Source: Ensifer sp. IC3342
GTDB taxonomy: Bacteria; Pseudomonadota; Alphaproteobacteria; Rhizobiales; Rhizobiaceae
Length of the DNA: 64,000 nt
Reading direction: 5' to 3'
NCBI RefSeq assembly: GCF_020193655.1
Contig: NZ_JADYVE010000007.1
Span: forward strand, 248,001 to 312,000
The notes under the pieces were generated by a model. The model searched no databases and had not been told where the DNA came from. It saw only the letters and a program-made list of their open reading frames with translations. The translations under genes and the position numbers were made by a program. This document shows positions 25,553 to 35,170 of the stretch, one piece after another (the stretch's first letter is position 1; each line of letters opens with the position of its first letter).

Positions 25553-25987
25553 CTACCCGCCTACATGTTCGACGCTTGCCTCGATCCGCTCCATATCGTC
25601 GTCGGAAAGGCCGAAATGGTGGCCGATCTCGTGGATCAGCACATGGGTGATGATGTCGCCGAGCGTTTCCTCGTTTTCCGCCCAATAGTCGAGGATCGGG
25701 CGGCGATAGAGGGTGATGCGGTTCGGGAACTGGCCGGTCTCCATGGTGAAGCGTTCGCCGATCCCGCGGCCCTCAAACAGGCCAAGCAGGTCGAAAGGCG
25801 TTTCAAGCGCCATGTCTTCGAAGACGTCGTCGCTCGGAAAATCGGCGACTTCGATAATGAGGTCGGTCGTCAGCTTGCGGAATTCCTCCGGCAGATGGCT
25901 ATAGGCTTCAAGCGCAAGCAGTTCGAATGTGCTGAGCGTCGGTGCGTGGCGTTCCCGCCAATCATCGGTCTGGTCAATGCGGGCCAT
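25553..25987 (-). CDS. metallopeptidase family protein (zincin-like)
   Basis: About 144 residues with the zinc-protease signature HEIGHHFGLSD near the C-terminus (two histidines and the catalytic glutamate). Small zincins of this type are widespread in Alphaproteobacteria and uncharacterised. AGGAG lies five bases upstream of ATG 25987. It is divergent from imuA. Confidence 0.88.
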   Translation of the reverse strand: MARIDQTDDWRERHAPTLSTFELLALEAYSHLPEEFRKLTTDLIIEVADFPSDDVFEDMALETPFDLLGLFEGRGIGERFTMETGQFPNRITLYRRPILDYWAENEETLGDIITHVLIHEIGHHFGLSDDDMERIEASVEHVGG

Positions 25988-26118
25988 GGGCACTCCTTAT
26001 TGCCCTCATATAACGATTTCTCCTTTGTTTTTCGAGTGTTGAATTACGGGAGGGCAGAGCGAGGAATAAATTCTCAAACATCGTTGTTGACTCTTGCGGC
26101 TGGCTCTGGAATCCATAG

Positions 26119-26133
26119 GAACATAACATGAAC
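26119..26133 (+). promoter_or_regulatory. LexA (SOS) box of imuA-imuB-dnaE2
   Basis: GAAC-ATAACAT-GAAC, a perfect copy (reverse-strand reading) of the alphaproteobacterial SOS operator GTTC-N7-GTTC. It ends 20 bp before the imuA ATG. Confidence 0.88.
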
Positions 26134-26153
26134 ATCTGGTGGAGCCGACCGTC

Positions 26154-27101
26154 ATGGCCGAGAAAGCCGTGCAGCGGGAAACCGTTCTTTCCCTTCGCGA
26201 AACCATAGCACAGATTGAAAATCGCCGGCTGCCCGGGGTCGTGCGTGCAGCCCAGGCGGCCGATCCTGCTGGTTTCCGGCGCCAAAGGGAGGAGGGATCC
26301 CGTAACAAGATCCTGCCCCTTGGCGTCCCGCCGCTTGATGACGTGCTCGGGGGTGGGTTGCCGCTCGCGGGCATGACGGAAATCCGCAATGCCGAAACGC
26401 GCGATGCGGGTGCAGCCGCTGGTTTCGTGACGGCACTTGCGGTGCTTTGTCAGCGGAGGAAGAGGGAGAAAGGTCATCTGGGGCCGGTCCTGTGGATCAG
26501 CCAGGGTCTTGCCTCTCGCGAGGCCGGGCTTCCATATGCGCCGGGCCTCAAATCCTATGGGCTCGACATCGAGCGCTTCCTGTTCGTTTCGATACGCACG
26601 GTCAAGGATGCGCTCTGGGTTGCCGAAACGGCTCTTTCGGTACCGGTCTTTGCGGCCGTCGTTCTGGAAATCCGCGGCAATCCCGCCTGTCTCGCCTTGA
26701 GCGAGAGCAGGCGCCTGCATGTAAGGGCCCGGGCGGGCGGAGTGCCTCTTCTCCTCTTCCGGCAGGCGGGTGAGGAGGAGGCCAGCAGCGCCTTTTTCCG
26801 GCTGCAGATCAAGCCGGCATCTGCCGGCGAGCGACCTCTTCCCGATGGCTCGATGCTTTGCGGCAGCATCGGTCATCCAGCCTTTCACGTCCTTGTCGAA
26901 AAAAGCAGGGCTTACGCCTCTGCCGATATCTTTCTGGAATGGAATGCCCATGACCGCCGCTTCTACCCCATCGAGCAGTCCGTCGCTTCTCAGGCAGACG
27001 GGCAATCAGCGAATTCTGTCGATCCATTTTCCGCATCTGTCGGCCGATCGAGTGGCGCGGATCAGATGGGGCGCCTCCTGGCTTACGCAAGGGCGTCCTG
27101 A
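26154..27101 (+). CDS. imuA: ImuA, SOS mutagenesis protein (RecA/SulA-like)
   Basis: About 315 residues, RecA-related accessory factor of the ImuA-ImuB-DnaE2 mutasome, which copies damaged DNA with errors. 'ILPLGVPPLDDVLGGGLPLAGMTEI' (about 25 positions) near residue 55 is the start of the RecA-like core, and 'VLWISQGLASREAGLPYAPGL' follows. The start is ATG 26154. Its C-terminal ~50 codons overlap the imuB frame by 152 bp. An SOS box lies just upstream. Confidence 0.9.
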   Translation: MAEKAVQRETVLSLRETIAQIENRRLPGVVRAAQAADPAGFRRQREEGSRNKILPLGVPPLDDVLGGGLPLAGMTEIRNAETRDAGAAAGFVTALAVLCQRRKREKGHLGPVLWISQGLASREAGLPYAPGLKSYGLDIERFLFVSIRTVKDALWVAETALSVPVFAAVVLEIRGNPACLALSESRRLHVRARAGGVPLLLFRQAGEEEASSAFFRLQIKPASAGERPLPDGSMLCGSIGHPAFHVLVEKSRAYASADIFLEWNAHDRRFYPIEQSVASQADGQSANSVDPFSASVGRSSGADQMGRLLAYARAS

Positions 27102-28557
27102 TCATCCGCCCGTCGTTTTTGCTGCGAAGATCGACAATGCCATGCGGCTGGTCGCCCTCGACACGCTTGCCGAACGGGTGGGCCTGAGGCGGGGCCAGGG
27201 GGCGGCGGAGGCCCGTGCCATGTGCCCGTCGCTCGACGTGATCATTGACGATCCGGCGGCGGATCGGGCCTTCCTGGAAGGGCTTGCCGACTGGTGCGAC
27301 CGCTATACGCCGCTGGTCGCGCTCGACGGAAAGGATGGCCTGTTCCTCGACATCAGCGGCTGCGCCCATCTTCACGGTGGCGAGAAGGCGCTGGTCGACG
27401 ACGTGCTTTCGCGCCTCTTCCTGCTCGGCATCGAGGCACGGGCGGTGATCTCGTCCTCTGCGGGCCTCTCCTGGGCGGTTGCCCGCTACGGCAATGCCGC
27501 CGTCATTGCGCCCGAGGATGCCGAACGGGTTCTCGCACCCTTGCCGGTCGCCGCGCTGCGCCTGCCGGCGGAAACCGTCGCCCTGCTCGAGCGGGTCGGG
27601 CTGAAAGAGATCGGCGATCTTCTTCACGCACCGCGCGCGCCTCTCACCCGCCGCTTCGGTTCCTTGCTTCTGCTGCGGCTCGATCAGGCGAGGGGCCACG
27701 CGGACGAGCCTCTCTCGCCCCGTCTCCCCGTTCCGAGCTTTTCCGCCGAACGTCGCCTTGCCGAGCCGCTTCAGGAAGAAGAGCACATTCTTGAACTGGC
27801 ACGGCATCTTTCCCATGATGTCCGCCTCTCGCTGGAGCGGCATGGGGAAGGCGGGCGCCTGTTCGAGCTTCTCCTCATTCGCGTCGATGGCCGGGTATTC
27901 CGCATTCAGGCGCATGCGGCCGTCCCCTTGAACGACGCCGATCGGATCGCGGCTCTCTTTCGCGAACGGTTGCAGGCGGTTCACGATGACCTCGATGCCG
28001 GATACGGTTTCGAGGTCCTCCGGCTTTCCGTCCTTAGAAGCGAAAGGCTCGATCCTGCCCAACAGGATTTTTCCGGCGTTCCCGATGAAAGCCAGCCGCT
28101 CGCCGCCTTCGCCGACAAGCTGTGTGCCCGCTTCGGGCCGGATTGCCTGACCTTTGCGACCCTTGCCGAAAGCCATCTGCCGGAACGTGCCGGCGGATTT
28201 GCGCCCTTGACGGATGTCGCGGCGGTCATCGGATCTCGTCCGGTCGATGAAAAAGCCTGTCCCGAAAACCGCCCGCTCCGGATTTTCACGCATCCCGAAC
28301 TTGTCGAAGCGACGGCCGAGGTGCCCGATGGCGCGCCGCGCAGCTTCAACTGGCGCAAGACCCAGTATCGCGTCGCTCGCGCCGAAGGGCCGGAGCGCGT
28401 CGCCGCCGAATGGTGGATCGATGGGGAGGGGCATCCGACCCGCGATTACTTCCGGATCGAGGATCAGGAAGGCCGCCGTTTCTGGCTGTTTCGCGAGGGG
28501 CTTTACGGACGAGAGACATCCTTGCCCCGCTGGTTCATGCATGGAGTTTTCGCATGA
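26950..28557 (+). CDS. imuB: ImuB, Y-family polymerase-like mutasome hub
   Basis: About 535 residues with the fold of Y-family DNA polymerases ('[14 protein letters not shown]' at the N-terminus, '[19 protein letters not shown]' at about residue 125) but, as known for ImuB, without the full set of catalytic acidic residues. It is thought to tether DnaE2 and the beta clamp. ATG 26950 with GGAATGG upstream is chosen; the open frame extends to 26770 within imuA. It ends in an ATGA overlap with dnaE2. Confidence 0.9.
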   Translation: MTAASTPSSSPSLLRQTGNQRILSIHFPHLSADRVARIRWGASWLTQGRPDHPPVVFAAKIDNAMRLVALDTLAERVGLRRGQGAAEARAMCPSLDVIIDDPAADRAFLEGLADWCDRYTPLVALDGKDGLFLDISGCAHLHGGEKALVDDVLSRLFLLGIEARAVISSSAGLSWAVARYGNAAVIAPEDAERVLAPLPVAALRLPAETVALLERVGLKEIGDLLHAPRAPLTRRFGSLLLLRLDQARGHADEPLSPRLPVPSFSAERRLAEPLQEEEHILELARHLSHDVRLSLERHGEGGRLFELLLIRVDGRVFRIQAHAAVPLNDADRIAALFRERLQAVHDDLDAGYGFEVLRLSVLRSERLDPAQQDFSGVPDESQPLAAFADKLCARFGPDCLTFATLAESHLPERAGGFAPLTDVAAVIGSRPVDEKACPENRPLRIFTHPELVEATAEVPDGAPRSFNWRKTQYRVARAEGPERVAAEWWIDGEGHPTRDYFRIEDQEGRRFWLFREGLYGRETSLPRWFMHGVFA

Positions 28558-31500
28558 GCGCGGATCCTGCCTTCTACGAGCTTGGCGCGCGCACGAATTT
28601 CTCCTTTCTGGAAGGGGCGGCACCGGCTGAAGAAATGATCGTCTTTGCCAAGAAGGTCGGGCTTGCCGGCCTCGGCATCGCCGATCGCAACAGCGTCGCG
28701 GGCGTTGTCCGGGCCTATGCCAAGGCAAAAGTGGAGGGCTTTCCCTTCCGGCCGGGCGCCCGCCTGGTTTTTGCCGACGGCACGCCGGATATCCTCGCCT
28801 ATCCAAGAAACCGGAGGGGGTGGGGGCATCTGTGTCGCCTGCTCAGCGCCGGAAACCTGCGCTCGAAGAAAGGAGAGTGCACGCTTTATCTCGCGGATCT
28901 TTTCGAGTGGCAGGAGGATCTTCTCCTTGTCGTCATGCAGGGCGAGGGGCGACCGGACGCAGGTTTTCTTGGAGATATCCTGGAGAAGCTGCAGCAACAG
29001 GCGGGCAGCAGGCTCTATCTCGGAATGACGCCGCGTTACGACGGGTTCGACCGGCATGATTTCGCCGTTCTTGCCGCTCTCGCCCGGAAGGCCGGCGTGC
29101 GGCTTCTGGCCACCAATGACGCGCTCTACCACGATCCGCAATACAGGCCGCTCGCGGATGTCGTCACCGCTATTCGGGAACATGTGACGGTCGCGAGCGC
29201 CGGCTTCCTTCTCCAGAAGAATGCCGAGAGGCACCTGAAAGGCCCGAAGGAAATGGCGCGGCTTTTCAGCGATTACCCCGAGGCGATCGTCAATGCGCGC
29301 AAGTTCTTCAAGCGGCTCGCCTTCAACCTCGACGAACTCAGCCACCAGTATCCGGACGAAAACGCCGAAGGCGAAACGCCGGCCGAAACCTTGAAGCGGC
29401 TCGTCGCCGAAGGTGCGGCCGAACGTTATCCTGCCGGCGTGCCGGAAAAGGTGAAGCGGCAGATCGAATATGAGCTGGAACTCATCAACGACAAGAAATA
29501 CGAGCCCTATTTCCTGACCGTGCACAAGCTGGTGAAGTTTGCCCGCAATGAGAAAATTCTTTGTCAGGGGCGGGGGTCGGCGGCCAATTCCTCGGTCTGC
29601 TTCTGTCTCGGCATCACCGATGTCGATCCGCAGAAGTTCACTCTGCTTTTCGACCGGTTCCTGTCTCGCGACCGCGACGAGCCACCCGATATCGATGTCG
29701 ATTTCGAACACGAGCGGCGCGAGGAGGTCATCCAGCATATCTACAAGACTTATGGCAGGGAGCATGCCGGCCTAACCGCCGCGGTGATCAGCTATCGCTC
29801 GCGTTCCGCCGGGCGCGAGGTCGCCAAGGCGTTCGGCCTCTCGGAGGATGTCCAGTCGGCGCTCGTGAGCTCGATCTGGGGCTGGAGCTCTTCGGCCTTC
29901 ACCGAGGAGCAGGCAAAGGCGGCGGGTCTCGATGCCTCGGATCCGCTGACGAGGCGCGTTCTTGGGTATGCCAGCCTTCTCCTGAACTTTCCGCGGCACC
30001 TGTCGCAGCATGTCGGCGGCTTCGTGATCACCCGCGACCGGCTCGACGAGGTGGTGCCGATCATGAACACGGCCATGCCCGACCGTTACATGATCGAATG
30101 GGACAAGGACGACCTCGACCATCTGAAGATCCTGAAGGTCGACGTGCTGGCGCTCGGCATGCTGAGCTGTCTCGCCAAGGCCTTCAAGCTCTTGGAAGCG
30201 CATTACCAGGAAAAGAAAGAACTGGCTGAAGTCTATCAGGATCAACAGGAGGTCGTTTATGACATGATCTGCCGCGCCGACACGGTCGGGGTCTTCCAGA
30301 TCGAAAGCCGGGCGCAGATGAGCATGCTGCCGCGTCTCCAACCGCGCGAAATGTACGATCTGGTGATCGAGGTCGCGATCGTTCGCCCCGGCCCCATCCA
30401 GGGCAACATGGTGCACCCCTATCTGAAACGGCGCGAGGCACAGCGGTTAAGGCAGGAACCGGTCGAATATCCGAGTCCGGAACTGAAGGCGGTCTTGGAA
30501 AGGACGCTCGGCGTGCCGCTGTTCCAGGAGCAGGCGATGCAGATCGCGATCACCGCCGCCGGCTTCTCGCCCAGCGAAGCTGATCAGCTCCGCCGCGCCA
30601 TGGCGACCTTCAAGCGGACCGGCACGATCCATACCTTCGAGCGAAAGATGATCGAGGGCATGGTCAAGAACGGTTACGACAGGGAGTTTGCCGAGCGCTG
30701 CTTCAACCAGATCAAAGGGTTCGGCGAATACGGCTTTCCGGAGAGCCATGCGGCCTCCTTCGCATCCCTCGTCTATGCCTCGTCCTGGTTCAAGGCCTAT
30801 TACCCGGATGTCTTCTGTGCTGCGATCCTGAACTCGCAGCCGATGGGCTTCTATGCGCCGGCGCAGCTCGTGCGCGATGCCCGCGAACATGGGGTCAAGG
30901 TGCTGCCGGTCGACATCAATTTTTCGAGCTGGGACGCTCTGCTTGAGGGCGAAGGCATGTTCAAAACGGCCGCGATCAGTCCTCGCCATGCCGAAATGGC
31001 AGGCGTGATCCGGACTGAGAAGGCCGTCCGGCTGGGCTTTCGGCTAGTCAAGGGGCTGAGGCAAGAGGATATGGATACGCTCGTTGCGCGTCGGGACAGG
31101 GGATACCGCTCCATTCATGATCTCTGGATGCGTTCCGGGCTTACCCGGTCCGTTCTGGAACGCCTTGCGGATGCCGATGCCTTCCGTTCCATCGGACTCG
31201 ATCGGCGCGCGGCCCTCTGGGCGGTGAAGGCGCTGGACGAGGCGTCGGCGGTTGAGCGCCTGCCGCTTTTCGATGGCGCGGGTTCAGCGGATCTGCAGGC
31301 CGAGCCGACGGTCACCCTGCCCGATATGCCCCCCGGAGAACATGTCATCAACGACTACCGCTACCTGACGCTTTCGCTGAAGGCTCACCCTGTTTCCTTT
31401 ATGCGGGAGGATTTCTCGCGAATGGGCATCGTTTCCAATCGCGATCTGGCGCAGACCGCCGCAGGAAGAAGGGTCACGGTCGCCGGGCTTGTGCTTGTTC

Positions 31501-31910
31501 GCCAGCGCCCAGGTTCGGCCAAGGGCGTCATTTTCATGACGATCGAGGACGAGACCGGCGTCGCCAACATCATCGTCTGGGAAAAAATGTTCAAGAAATA
31601 CCGGGCAGAGGTTATGGGCTCGCGGCTTGTGAAGGTCCGTGGCCGCTTACAGAGCGAAAGCGATGTCATCCATGTGGTTGCCGAGCATGTCGAGGACATA
31701 ACGCCCATGCTTGGCCTCCTGCGCAAGGAAGCACGGCGTTTCGCAGCCAACGACCGTATAGACGAGGCCTCGCGGCGGCCGATGGCCGACGCCCGAGAAA
31801 GAAAAACGCTCAAGCAATTGCCGCTGGCCCAGCCTGCTCACGCAGGCGAGCACCGGAATACAGCAACGGAGGTGGCCGATGTCATGCCGAAAGGGCGCAA
31901 CTTCCACTGA
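28554..31910 (+). CDS. dnaE2: error-prone DNA polymerase III alpha subunit
   Basis: About 1118 residues, the SOS-inducible DnaE2. N-terminal PHP domain ('[20 protein letters not shown]'), polymerase palm with '[17 protein letters not shown]' holding the catalytic aspartates at about residue 380, then thumb and fingers, and near residue 950-1040 an OB-fold ('[29 protein letters not shown]', over about 29 positions). It lacks the tau-binding tail of replicative DnaE. It is coupled to imuB by a four-base ATGA overlap and belongs to the same SOS operon. Confidence 0.96.
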   Translation: MSADPAFYELGARTNFSFLEGAAPAEEMIVFAKKVGLAGLGIADRNSVAGVVRAYAKAKVEGFPFRPGARLVFADGTPDILAYPRNRRGWGHLCRLLSAGNLRSKKGECTLYLADLFEWQEDLLLVVMQGEGRPDAGFLGDILEKLQQQAGSRLYLGMTPRYDGFDRHDFAVLAALARKAGVRLLATNDALYHDPQYRPLADVVTAIREHVTVASAGFLLQKNAERHLKGPKEMARLFSDYPEAIVNARKFFKRLAFNLDELSHQYPDENAEGETPAETLKRLVAEGAAERYPAGVPEKVKRQIEYELELINDKKYEPYFLTVHKLVKFARNEKILCQGRGSAANSSVCFCLGITDVDPQKFTLLFDRFLSRDRDEPPDIDVDFEHERREEVIQHIYKTYGREHAGLTAAVISYRSRSAGREVAKAFGLSEDVQSALVSSIWGWSSSAFTEEQAKAAGLDASDPLTRRVLGYASLLLNFPRHLSQHVGGFVITRDRLDEVVPIMNTAMPDRYMIEWDKDDLDHLKILKVDVLALGMLSCLAKAFKLLEAHYQEKKELAEVYQDQQEVVYDMICRADTVGVFQIESRAQMSMLPRLQPREMYDLVIEVAIVRPGPIQGNMVHPYLKRREAQRLRQEPVEYPSPELKAVLERTLGVPLFQEQAMQIAITAAGFSPSEADQLRRAMATFKRTGTIHTFERKMIEGMVKNGYDREFAERCFNQIKGFGEYGFPESHAASFASLVYASSWFKAYYPDVFCAAILNSQPMGFYAPAQLVRDAREHGVKVLPVDINFSSWDALLEGEGMFKTAAISPRHAEMAGVIRTEKAVRLGFRLVKGLRQEDMDTLVARRDRGYRSIHDLWMRSGLTRSVLERLADADAFRSIGLDRRAALWAVKALDEASAVERLPLFDGAGSADLQAEPTVTLPDMPPGEHVINDYRYLTLSLKAHPVSFMREDFSRMGIVSNRDLAQTAAGRRVTVAGLVLVRQRPGSAKGVIFMTIEDETGVANIIVWEKMFKKYRAEVMGSRLVKVRGRLQSESDVIHVVAEHVEDITPMLGLLRKEARRFAANDRIDEASRRPMADARERKTLKQLPLAQPAHAGEHRNTATEVADVMPKGRNFH

Positions 31911-32024
31911 GCTATCGGTGTTTCGTTCGTCCCGGACGAGGTCTGCGGCGCCTGAGTCGTTGCTGTGTAAAAATGTCGCAGGCCGTTCGGCAAAAATTGC
32001 AAGTTCTGGAAGAAAAAACGTCCC

Positions 32025-32041
32025 CTTAGAATCGGCTAATA
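32025..32041 (+). promoter_or_regulatory. possible Irr (ICE-type) box, upstream copy
   Basis: CTTAGAATCGGCTAATA resembles the TTTAGAA-N3-TTCTAAA operator of the rhizobial iron regulator Irr in its left half and, more weakly, its right half. It is 29 bp upstream of a better copy. Confidence 0.4.
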
Positions 32042-32069
32042 TGATGAAAATGCGATGGTTTTCGTCAAG

Positions 32070-32086
32070 TTTAGAACTGATCTAAC
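32070..32086 (+). promoter_or_regulatory. Irr (ICE-type) box before bfd-bfr
   Basis: TTTAGAA-CTG-ATCTAAC matches the Irr operator TTTAGAA-N3-TTCTAAA at 12 of 14 specified positions. The location before iron-storage genes is what is known for Irr, which represses bfr when iron is scarce. Confidence 0.62.
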
Positions 32087-32187
32087 ATACCACTCAACCT
32101 TACGGGGAGGAGTTTTTTGTTGACGGCAAATATCCTCTTTTGCTTTATGCGAGAAATCAGGGCGTTGCGTTTGATAGGCAAGACGAG

Positions 32188-32499
32188 ATGCTGGTTTGCA
32201 GCTGCAATTTCATCACTGAAAAAGAGATCGAAGATACGATCATCAGCCTCCTCGACCAGGACTGTTGGCAGTTGATCGTGCCGGCGAAAGTCTATCACGC
32301 AATGGAAAAACGCGGCCGTTGCTGCGGCTGTTTCCCAAACGTCGTCGACATCATCATCCGCACCACCGAAGAATATCACGCCCGTCGCGACTCGACGGAA
32401 GCCGAGATATTTGATTTCATGATCCGCCTAAAACAATTCCACGAGGAAAACCGGAGGGCGGATTTTGAAAGGCGACAAAAAGGTCATCGAGCAGCTTAA
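32188..32499 (+). CDS. bfd: bacterioferritin-associated ferredoxin-like protein
   Basis: About 103 residues. The BFD 2Fe-2S domain begins at the start codon ('[16 protein letters not shown]') with Cys4 and Cys6 and continues to '[14 protein letters not shown]' with the second cysteine pair. Bfd reduces ferric iron in bacterioferritin so that it can be released. A longer C-terminal tail than in E. coli Bfd (64 residues) is present. It overlaps bfr by 35 bp, so the two are one transcript. Confidence 0.9.
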   Translation: MLVCSCNFITEKEIEDTIISLLDQDCWQLIVPAKVYHAMEKRGRCCGCFPNVVDIIIRTTEEYHARRDSTEAEIFDFMIRLKQFHEENRRADFERRQKGHRAA

Positions 32500-32950
32500 C
32501 GAAGCGCTCTTTCTCGAACTCGGTGCCGTCAACCAATACTGGCTGCATTACCGCCTCCTCGAAGACTGGGGTTACACGCTGCTCGCAAAAAAAGAGCGTG
32601 AGGAATCCATCGAGGAAATGCACCATGCCGACAAGCTCATCGAGCGCATTATCTTCCTCGAAGGCCATCCGAACCTGCAGACGGTCGCACCGCTGCGCAT
32701 CGGGCAGAACGTCAAGGAAGTTCTGAAGGCCGACCTCGCCGGCGAGTATGATGCGCGCAAGGCCTACAAGAATTCCCGCGATGTCTGTCACGCGGCCGGC
32801 GACTATGTCTCGATGAAGCTTTTCGAGGAGCTGCTTGCAGACGAGGAAGGCCATATCAACTTCCTCGAGTCGCAGCTTCAGCTGCTCGAGACGATCGGCG
32901 AGCAGAAGTACGGACAGCTCAACGCCGCCCCCGCCAACGAAGCTGAATAA
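32465..32950 (+). CDS. bfr: bacterioferritin
   Basis: 161-residue iron-storage protein forming 24-mer shells. Ferroxidase ligands are visible in '[13 protein letters not shown]' (Glu), '[19 protein letters not shown]' (Glu and His), and '[13 protein letters not shown]' (Glu and His); the heme ligand is a methionine near residue 50. It starts with TTG at 32465, supported by GGAGGG at 32452-32458, inside the end of bfd. Confidence 0.95.
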   Translation: MKGDKKVIEQLNEALFLELGAVNQYWLHYRLLEDWGYTLLAKKEREESIEEMHHADKLIERIIFLEGHPNLQTVAPLRIGQNVKEVLKADLAGEYDARKAYKNSRDVCHAAGDYVSMKLFEELLADEEGHINFLESQLQLLETIGEQKYGQLNAAPANEAE

Positions 32951-32973
32951 AGCATTGATCTTTCTCTGCCCAA

Positions 32974-33010
32974 GCGCCGCCGCCTTGAAAGGCGCGGCGC
33001 TCTTTCTTTA
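32974..33010 (+). terminator. terminator of bfd-bfr
   Basis: GC-rich hairpin AGCGCCGC(c)GCCT-tgaa-AGGCGCGGCGCT (one bulge) followed by TCTTTCTTT, 24 bp after the bfr stop. Confidence 0.72.
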
Positions 33011-33024
33011 CCAGACGAACCGGC

Positions 33025-33081
33025 CCTCACATTGGCCTACCGCCTGCGGGCGGGGAGAAAGTTCCGGACAGCCGGATGAGA
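33025..33081. repeat. rhizobial REP-type palindromic repeat, short
   Basis: 'ccctcacattggcctaccgcctgcgggcggggagaaagtt' and a closing 'cagccggatgagaaa' (in outline). It is a shorter, decayed copy of the family at 21127 and lies between convergent bfr and rppH. Confidence 0.65.
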
Positions 33082-33107
33082 AACGCGGCCGGAAACCGCC
33101 CATTTCG

Positions 33108-33635
33108 TCAACGTACCAGATGGGAGAAGGCCGCAACGACCTCCTCATAGACCTTGCGTTTGAATGGCACGATCAGATGCGGCAATTCGTGCATCGGCTT
33201 CCACTCCCACGCGTCGAATTCCGGATCGTGGCCGCCGGGCGGTGGATTGATGGCGATTTCGCTTTCATCGCCTTCGAAGCGGAAGGCATACCAGCGTTGC
33301 GTCTGCCCGCGGTACTTGCCCTTGAGGCCGATCCCGATCAAATGCGGCGGCAGATCGTAGTTGATCCAGTTTGGAGCCTCGGCAAGCAGTGATACCGAGC
33401 GAATACCAGTCTCCTCGTAGAGTTCGCGGTAAGCGGCCTCGAGCGGATCCTCGCCCGTGTCGATCCCTCCCTGCGGCATCTGCCAGAGTTGCGGCGAGCC
33501 GTCATATTCCGAATTACCGACGGCGACCCGATGCCCGGCCCAGACAAGCCCTTTGCGGTTCAGGACCATGACGCCGACGCAGGGCCTGTAGGGCAGGTCT
33601 TCCGCCTTCACGACCTTGCTTTTGTCCTTGCTCAT
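33108..33635 (-). CDS. rppH: RNA pyrophosphohydrolase
   Basis: 175-residue Nudix hydrolase that removes pyrophosphate from RNA 5' ends and so starts mRNA decay. The Nudix box '[23 protein letters not shown]' is complete (23 positions, GX5EX7REUXEEXGU). '[11 protein letters not shown]' at the N-terminus and 'WQMPQGG' are typical of RppH/NudH. It is the last gene of the long minus-strand cluster; a RIME element separates it from the deacetylase gene. Confidence 0.95.
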   Translation of the reverse strand: MSKDKSKVVKAEDLPYRPCVGVMVLNRKGLVWAGHRVAVGNSEYDGSPQLWQMPQGGIDTGEDPLEAAYRELYEETGIRSVSLLAEAPNWINYDLPPHLIGIGLKGKYRGQTQRWYAFRFEGDESEIAINPPPGGHDPEFDAWEWKPMHELPHLIVPFKRKVYEEVVAAFSHLVR

Positions 33636-33658
33636 ACTGACTTCCTTCTCTCGCCCCC

Positions 33659-33760
33659 TACAGCGCCACGCGTCTTATCAGACGCGCAAAGGACCCTGTA
33701 GCACTTTGAATCGCTGCATGATTTGTCCTCAAATCGATTCCGATTTGAGGAATCATGCAG
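33659..33760 (-). repeat. RIME1-like element
   Basis: Complete reverse-orientation copy: TACAGCGCC, GCGTC/GACGC pair, CTGTAGCACTTTGAA linker, then CCTCAAATCGATTCCGATTTGAGG and CATGCAG. It fills the gap between the deacetylase stop and rppH, starting about 24 bp upstream of the rppH ATG. Confidence 0.88.
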
Positions 33761-33801
33761 TAGCGATACAGCGGCAGCGCTTTTTCTTTCGCCCGCTTAT
33801 C

Positions 33802-35019
33802 TCATTTTTGTTGCGGATCGTTGACGAGCGCCGAAACGCCCACGAATTCGATGCCGCGCCCGCCGGCCTCCTGCATCCATTCCGAGATTGCCGCCACGCT
33901 TTCCTCGAAGGCGGAGGCGACGCCGATTGCCGTGCCGTTTCGCCTTGCGACGCGCTCAAGCTCGTCGAGCTTGCGCAGGATCGCGCTGCGGCTGAGCTCA
34001 CTGTCGACAATGACATCGGCAAAACCATGCGGCACGTCGAAGGCGCCGGCGAGCGTGCCCGAGAGCGATTGTGCCGACGTGCCGTCGTCGAGGAAGAGCA
34101 GTCCGCGCTTGGCGAGGTCGCGCATCACCGGCTCGAGCGCATCGGCGTCGGAGAGGAAGCGTCCGCCAAGATAGTTCATGATGCCGGTATAGTTGGTGAT
34201 CTGGCCCATGCTCCGGTGGAGTTCGGCCAGATTCTTCGTGGCGCTCAATGAAACGCGGAGCGCGTGTGGGCCGGGATCATTGTCCGGGTAGTCGAACGGC
34301 TCCATCGGAATCTGCAGCAGGATTTCATGGCCGTCGCGTCGCGCGTCCTGCATCCAGCGTTGCAGGCTGTTGCCGGCGGCGGCGAAAGCAAGCGTCACCT
34401 CCGGCGCAAGGTCGCGGATCGCCCGCTGCGTGCCGGTCTGGCTGAGGCCAAGGCCGCCGACGACGAGCGCAATGCGGGTGCCGCGCGCGCCGGACCACGG
34501 GCGCGCGTACTGGTCCATCGGCCGAAGCCCATTCGGACCGGTAATCGGCAGCCGGCCCTGCGGACTGTCCTCCAGAAGATCCTCGTTCGGCAGCGCCGCC
34601 ATGCGCGGATCCTGGCCGCGAACGGGTTCGACATTGATGAATGCCGGGCCGTCGCCTTCGCGCGACCGCGGCGTGTACTTCGTAACCGTCGCACCGTCGT
34701 TGGTCAGCATCTCTTCGACATGGGCGCCGGAAAGTGCGCCATCCGGGCGAAGAGGACCTTTCCGCCTTCCTGCGGCATCACTCTTTCCGGCCATTGTGGA
34801 AGTCTCTCCGGCGGATGCGGCGCCCTTTGAGGCAAGCTCCGGCGCTTCGGTCGTATGGATAAGCCCATCGGGAGATAAAGCGCTCCAGGCGGAAAGGCCG
34901 ATGACGGTGGCTGCACAGAGGCTTACGAGCGCATAGCCGAGGAAGCTGCGGAAGTCGCGCCGACGCGCAGGCCTCACCTTCCGGTTCTGGCCAAGTGGGG
35001 CATTGAGATCGGTTCCCAA
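33802..35019 (-). CDS. divergent polysaccharide deacetylase family protein (YibQ-like)
   Basis: About 405 residues. One membrane anchor lies near residues 24-45 ('FLGYALVSLCAATVIGLSAW'), followed by a disordered stretch and a deacetylase-like barrel from about residue 165 ('TRIALVVGGLGLSQTGTQRAI') to the end. Family members lack the usual zinc triad of NodB-type deacetylases, and their function is unknown. A TTG start at 35019 with GAGG upstream gives the conserved 'GTDLNAPLGQ' N-terminus; ATG 35076 is an alternative. It follows the envC-ctpA pair, the usual order for this family. Confidence 0.83.
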   Translation of the reverse strand: MGTDLNAPLGQNRKVRPARRRDFRSFLGYALVSLCAATVIGLSAWSALSPDGLIHTTEAPELASKGAASAGETSTMAGKSDAAGRRKGPLRPDGALSGAHVEEMLTNDGATVTKYTPRSREGDGPAFINVEPVRGQDPRMAALPNEDLLEDSPQGRLPITGPNGLRPMDQYARPWSGARGTRIALVVGGLGLSQTGTQRAIRDLAPEVTLAFAAAGNSLQRWMQDARRDGHEILLQIPMEPFDYPDNDPGPHALRVSLSATKNLAELHRSMGQITNYTGIMNYLGGRFLSDADALEPVMRDLAKRGLLFLDDGTSAQSLSGTLAGAFDVPHGFADVIVDSELSRSAILRKLDELERVARRNGTAIGVASAFEESVAAISEWMQEAGGRGIEFVGVSALVNDPQQK

Positions 35020-35104
35020 ACGGAGCCTCGGTCGACCTGAAGGAAGTTGCCGGTGATGCCGCTCACGAAGAATCATCAGATTCTCGCTGGCTGTGACCGT
35101 TGCA

Positions 35105-35139
35105 TAATATAAAGGCGCCGGGTTGAACAGCCCGGCGCC
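35105..35139 (-). terminator. intrinsic terminator after ctpA
   Basis: On the minus strand a perfect 9-bp stem GGCGCCGGG-N8-CCCGGCGCC followed by TTTATATT. It is about 30 bp after the ctpA stop and upstream of the deacetylase gene, so the latter needs read-through or its own promoter. Confidence 0.85.
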
Positions 35140-35170
35140 CATGTTGACGAACTTCTCGATCTTGCTTGGC

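Noticed and set aside
26809-28806. 665-codon minus-strand open frame across imuA-imuB-dnaE2
   Set aside because: Antisense shadow of strongly supported imuB; no family features, low-complexity Arg/Gly composition.
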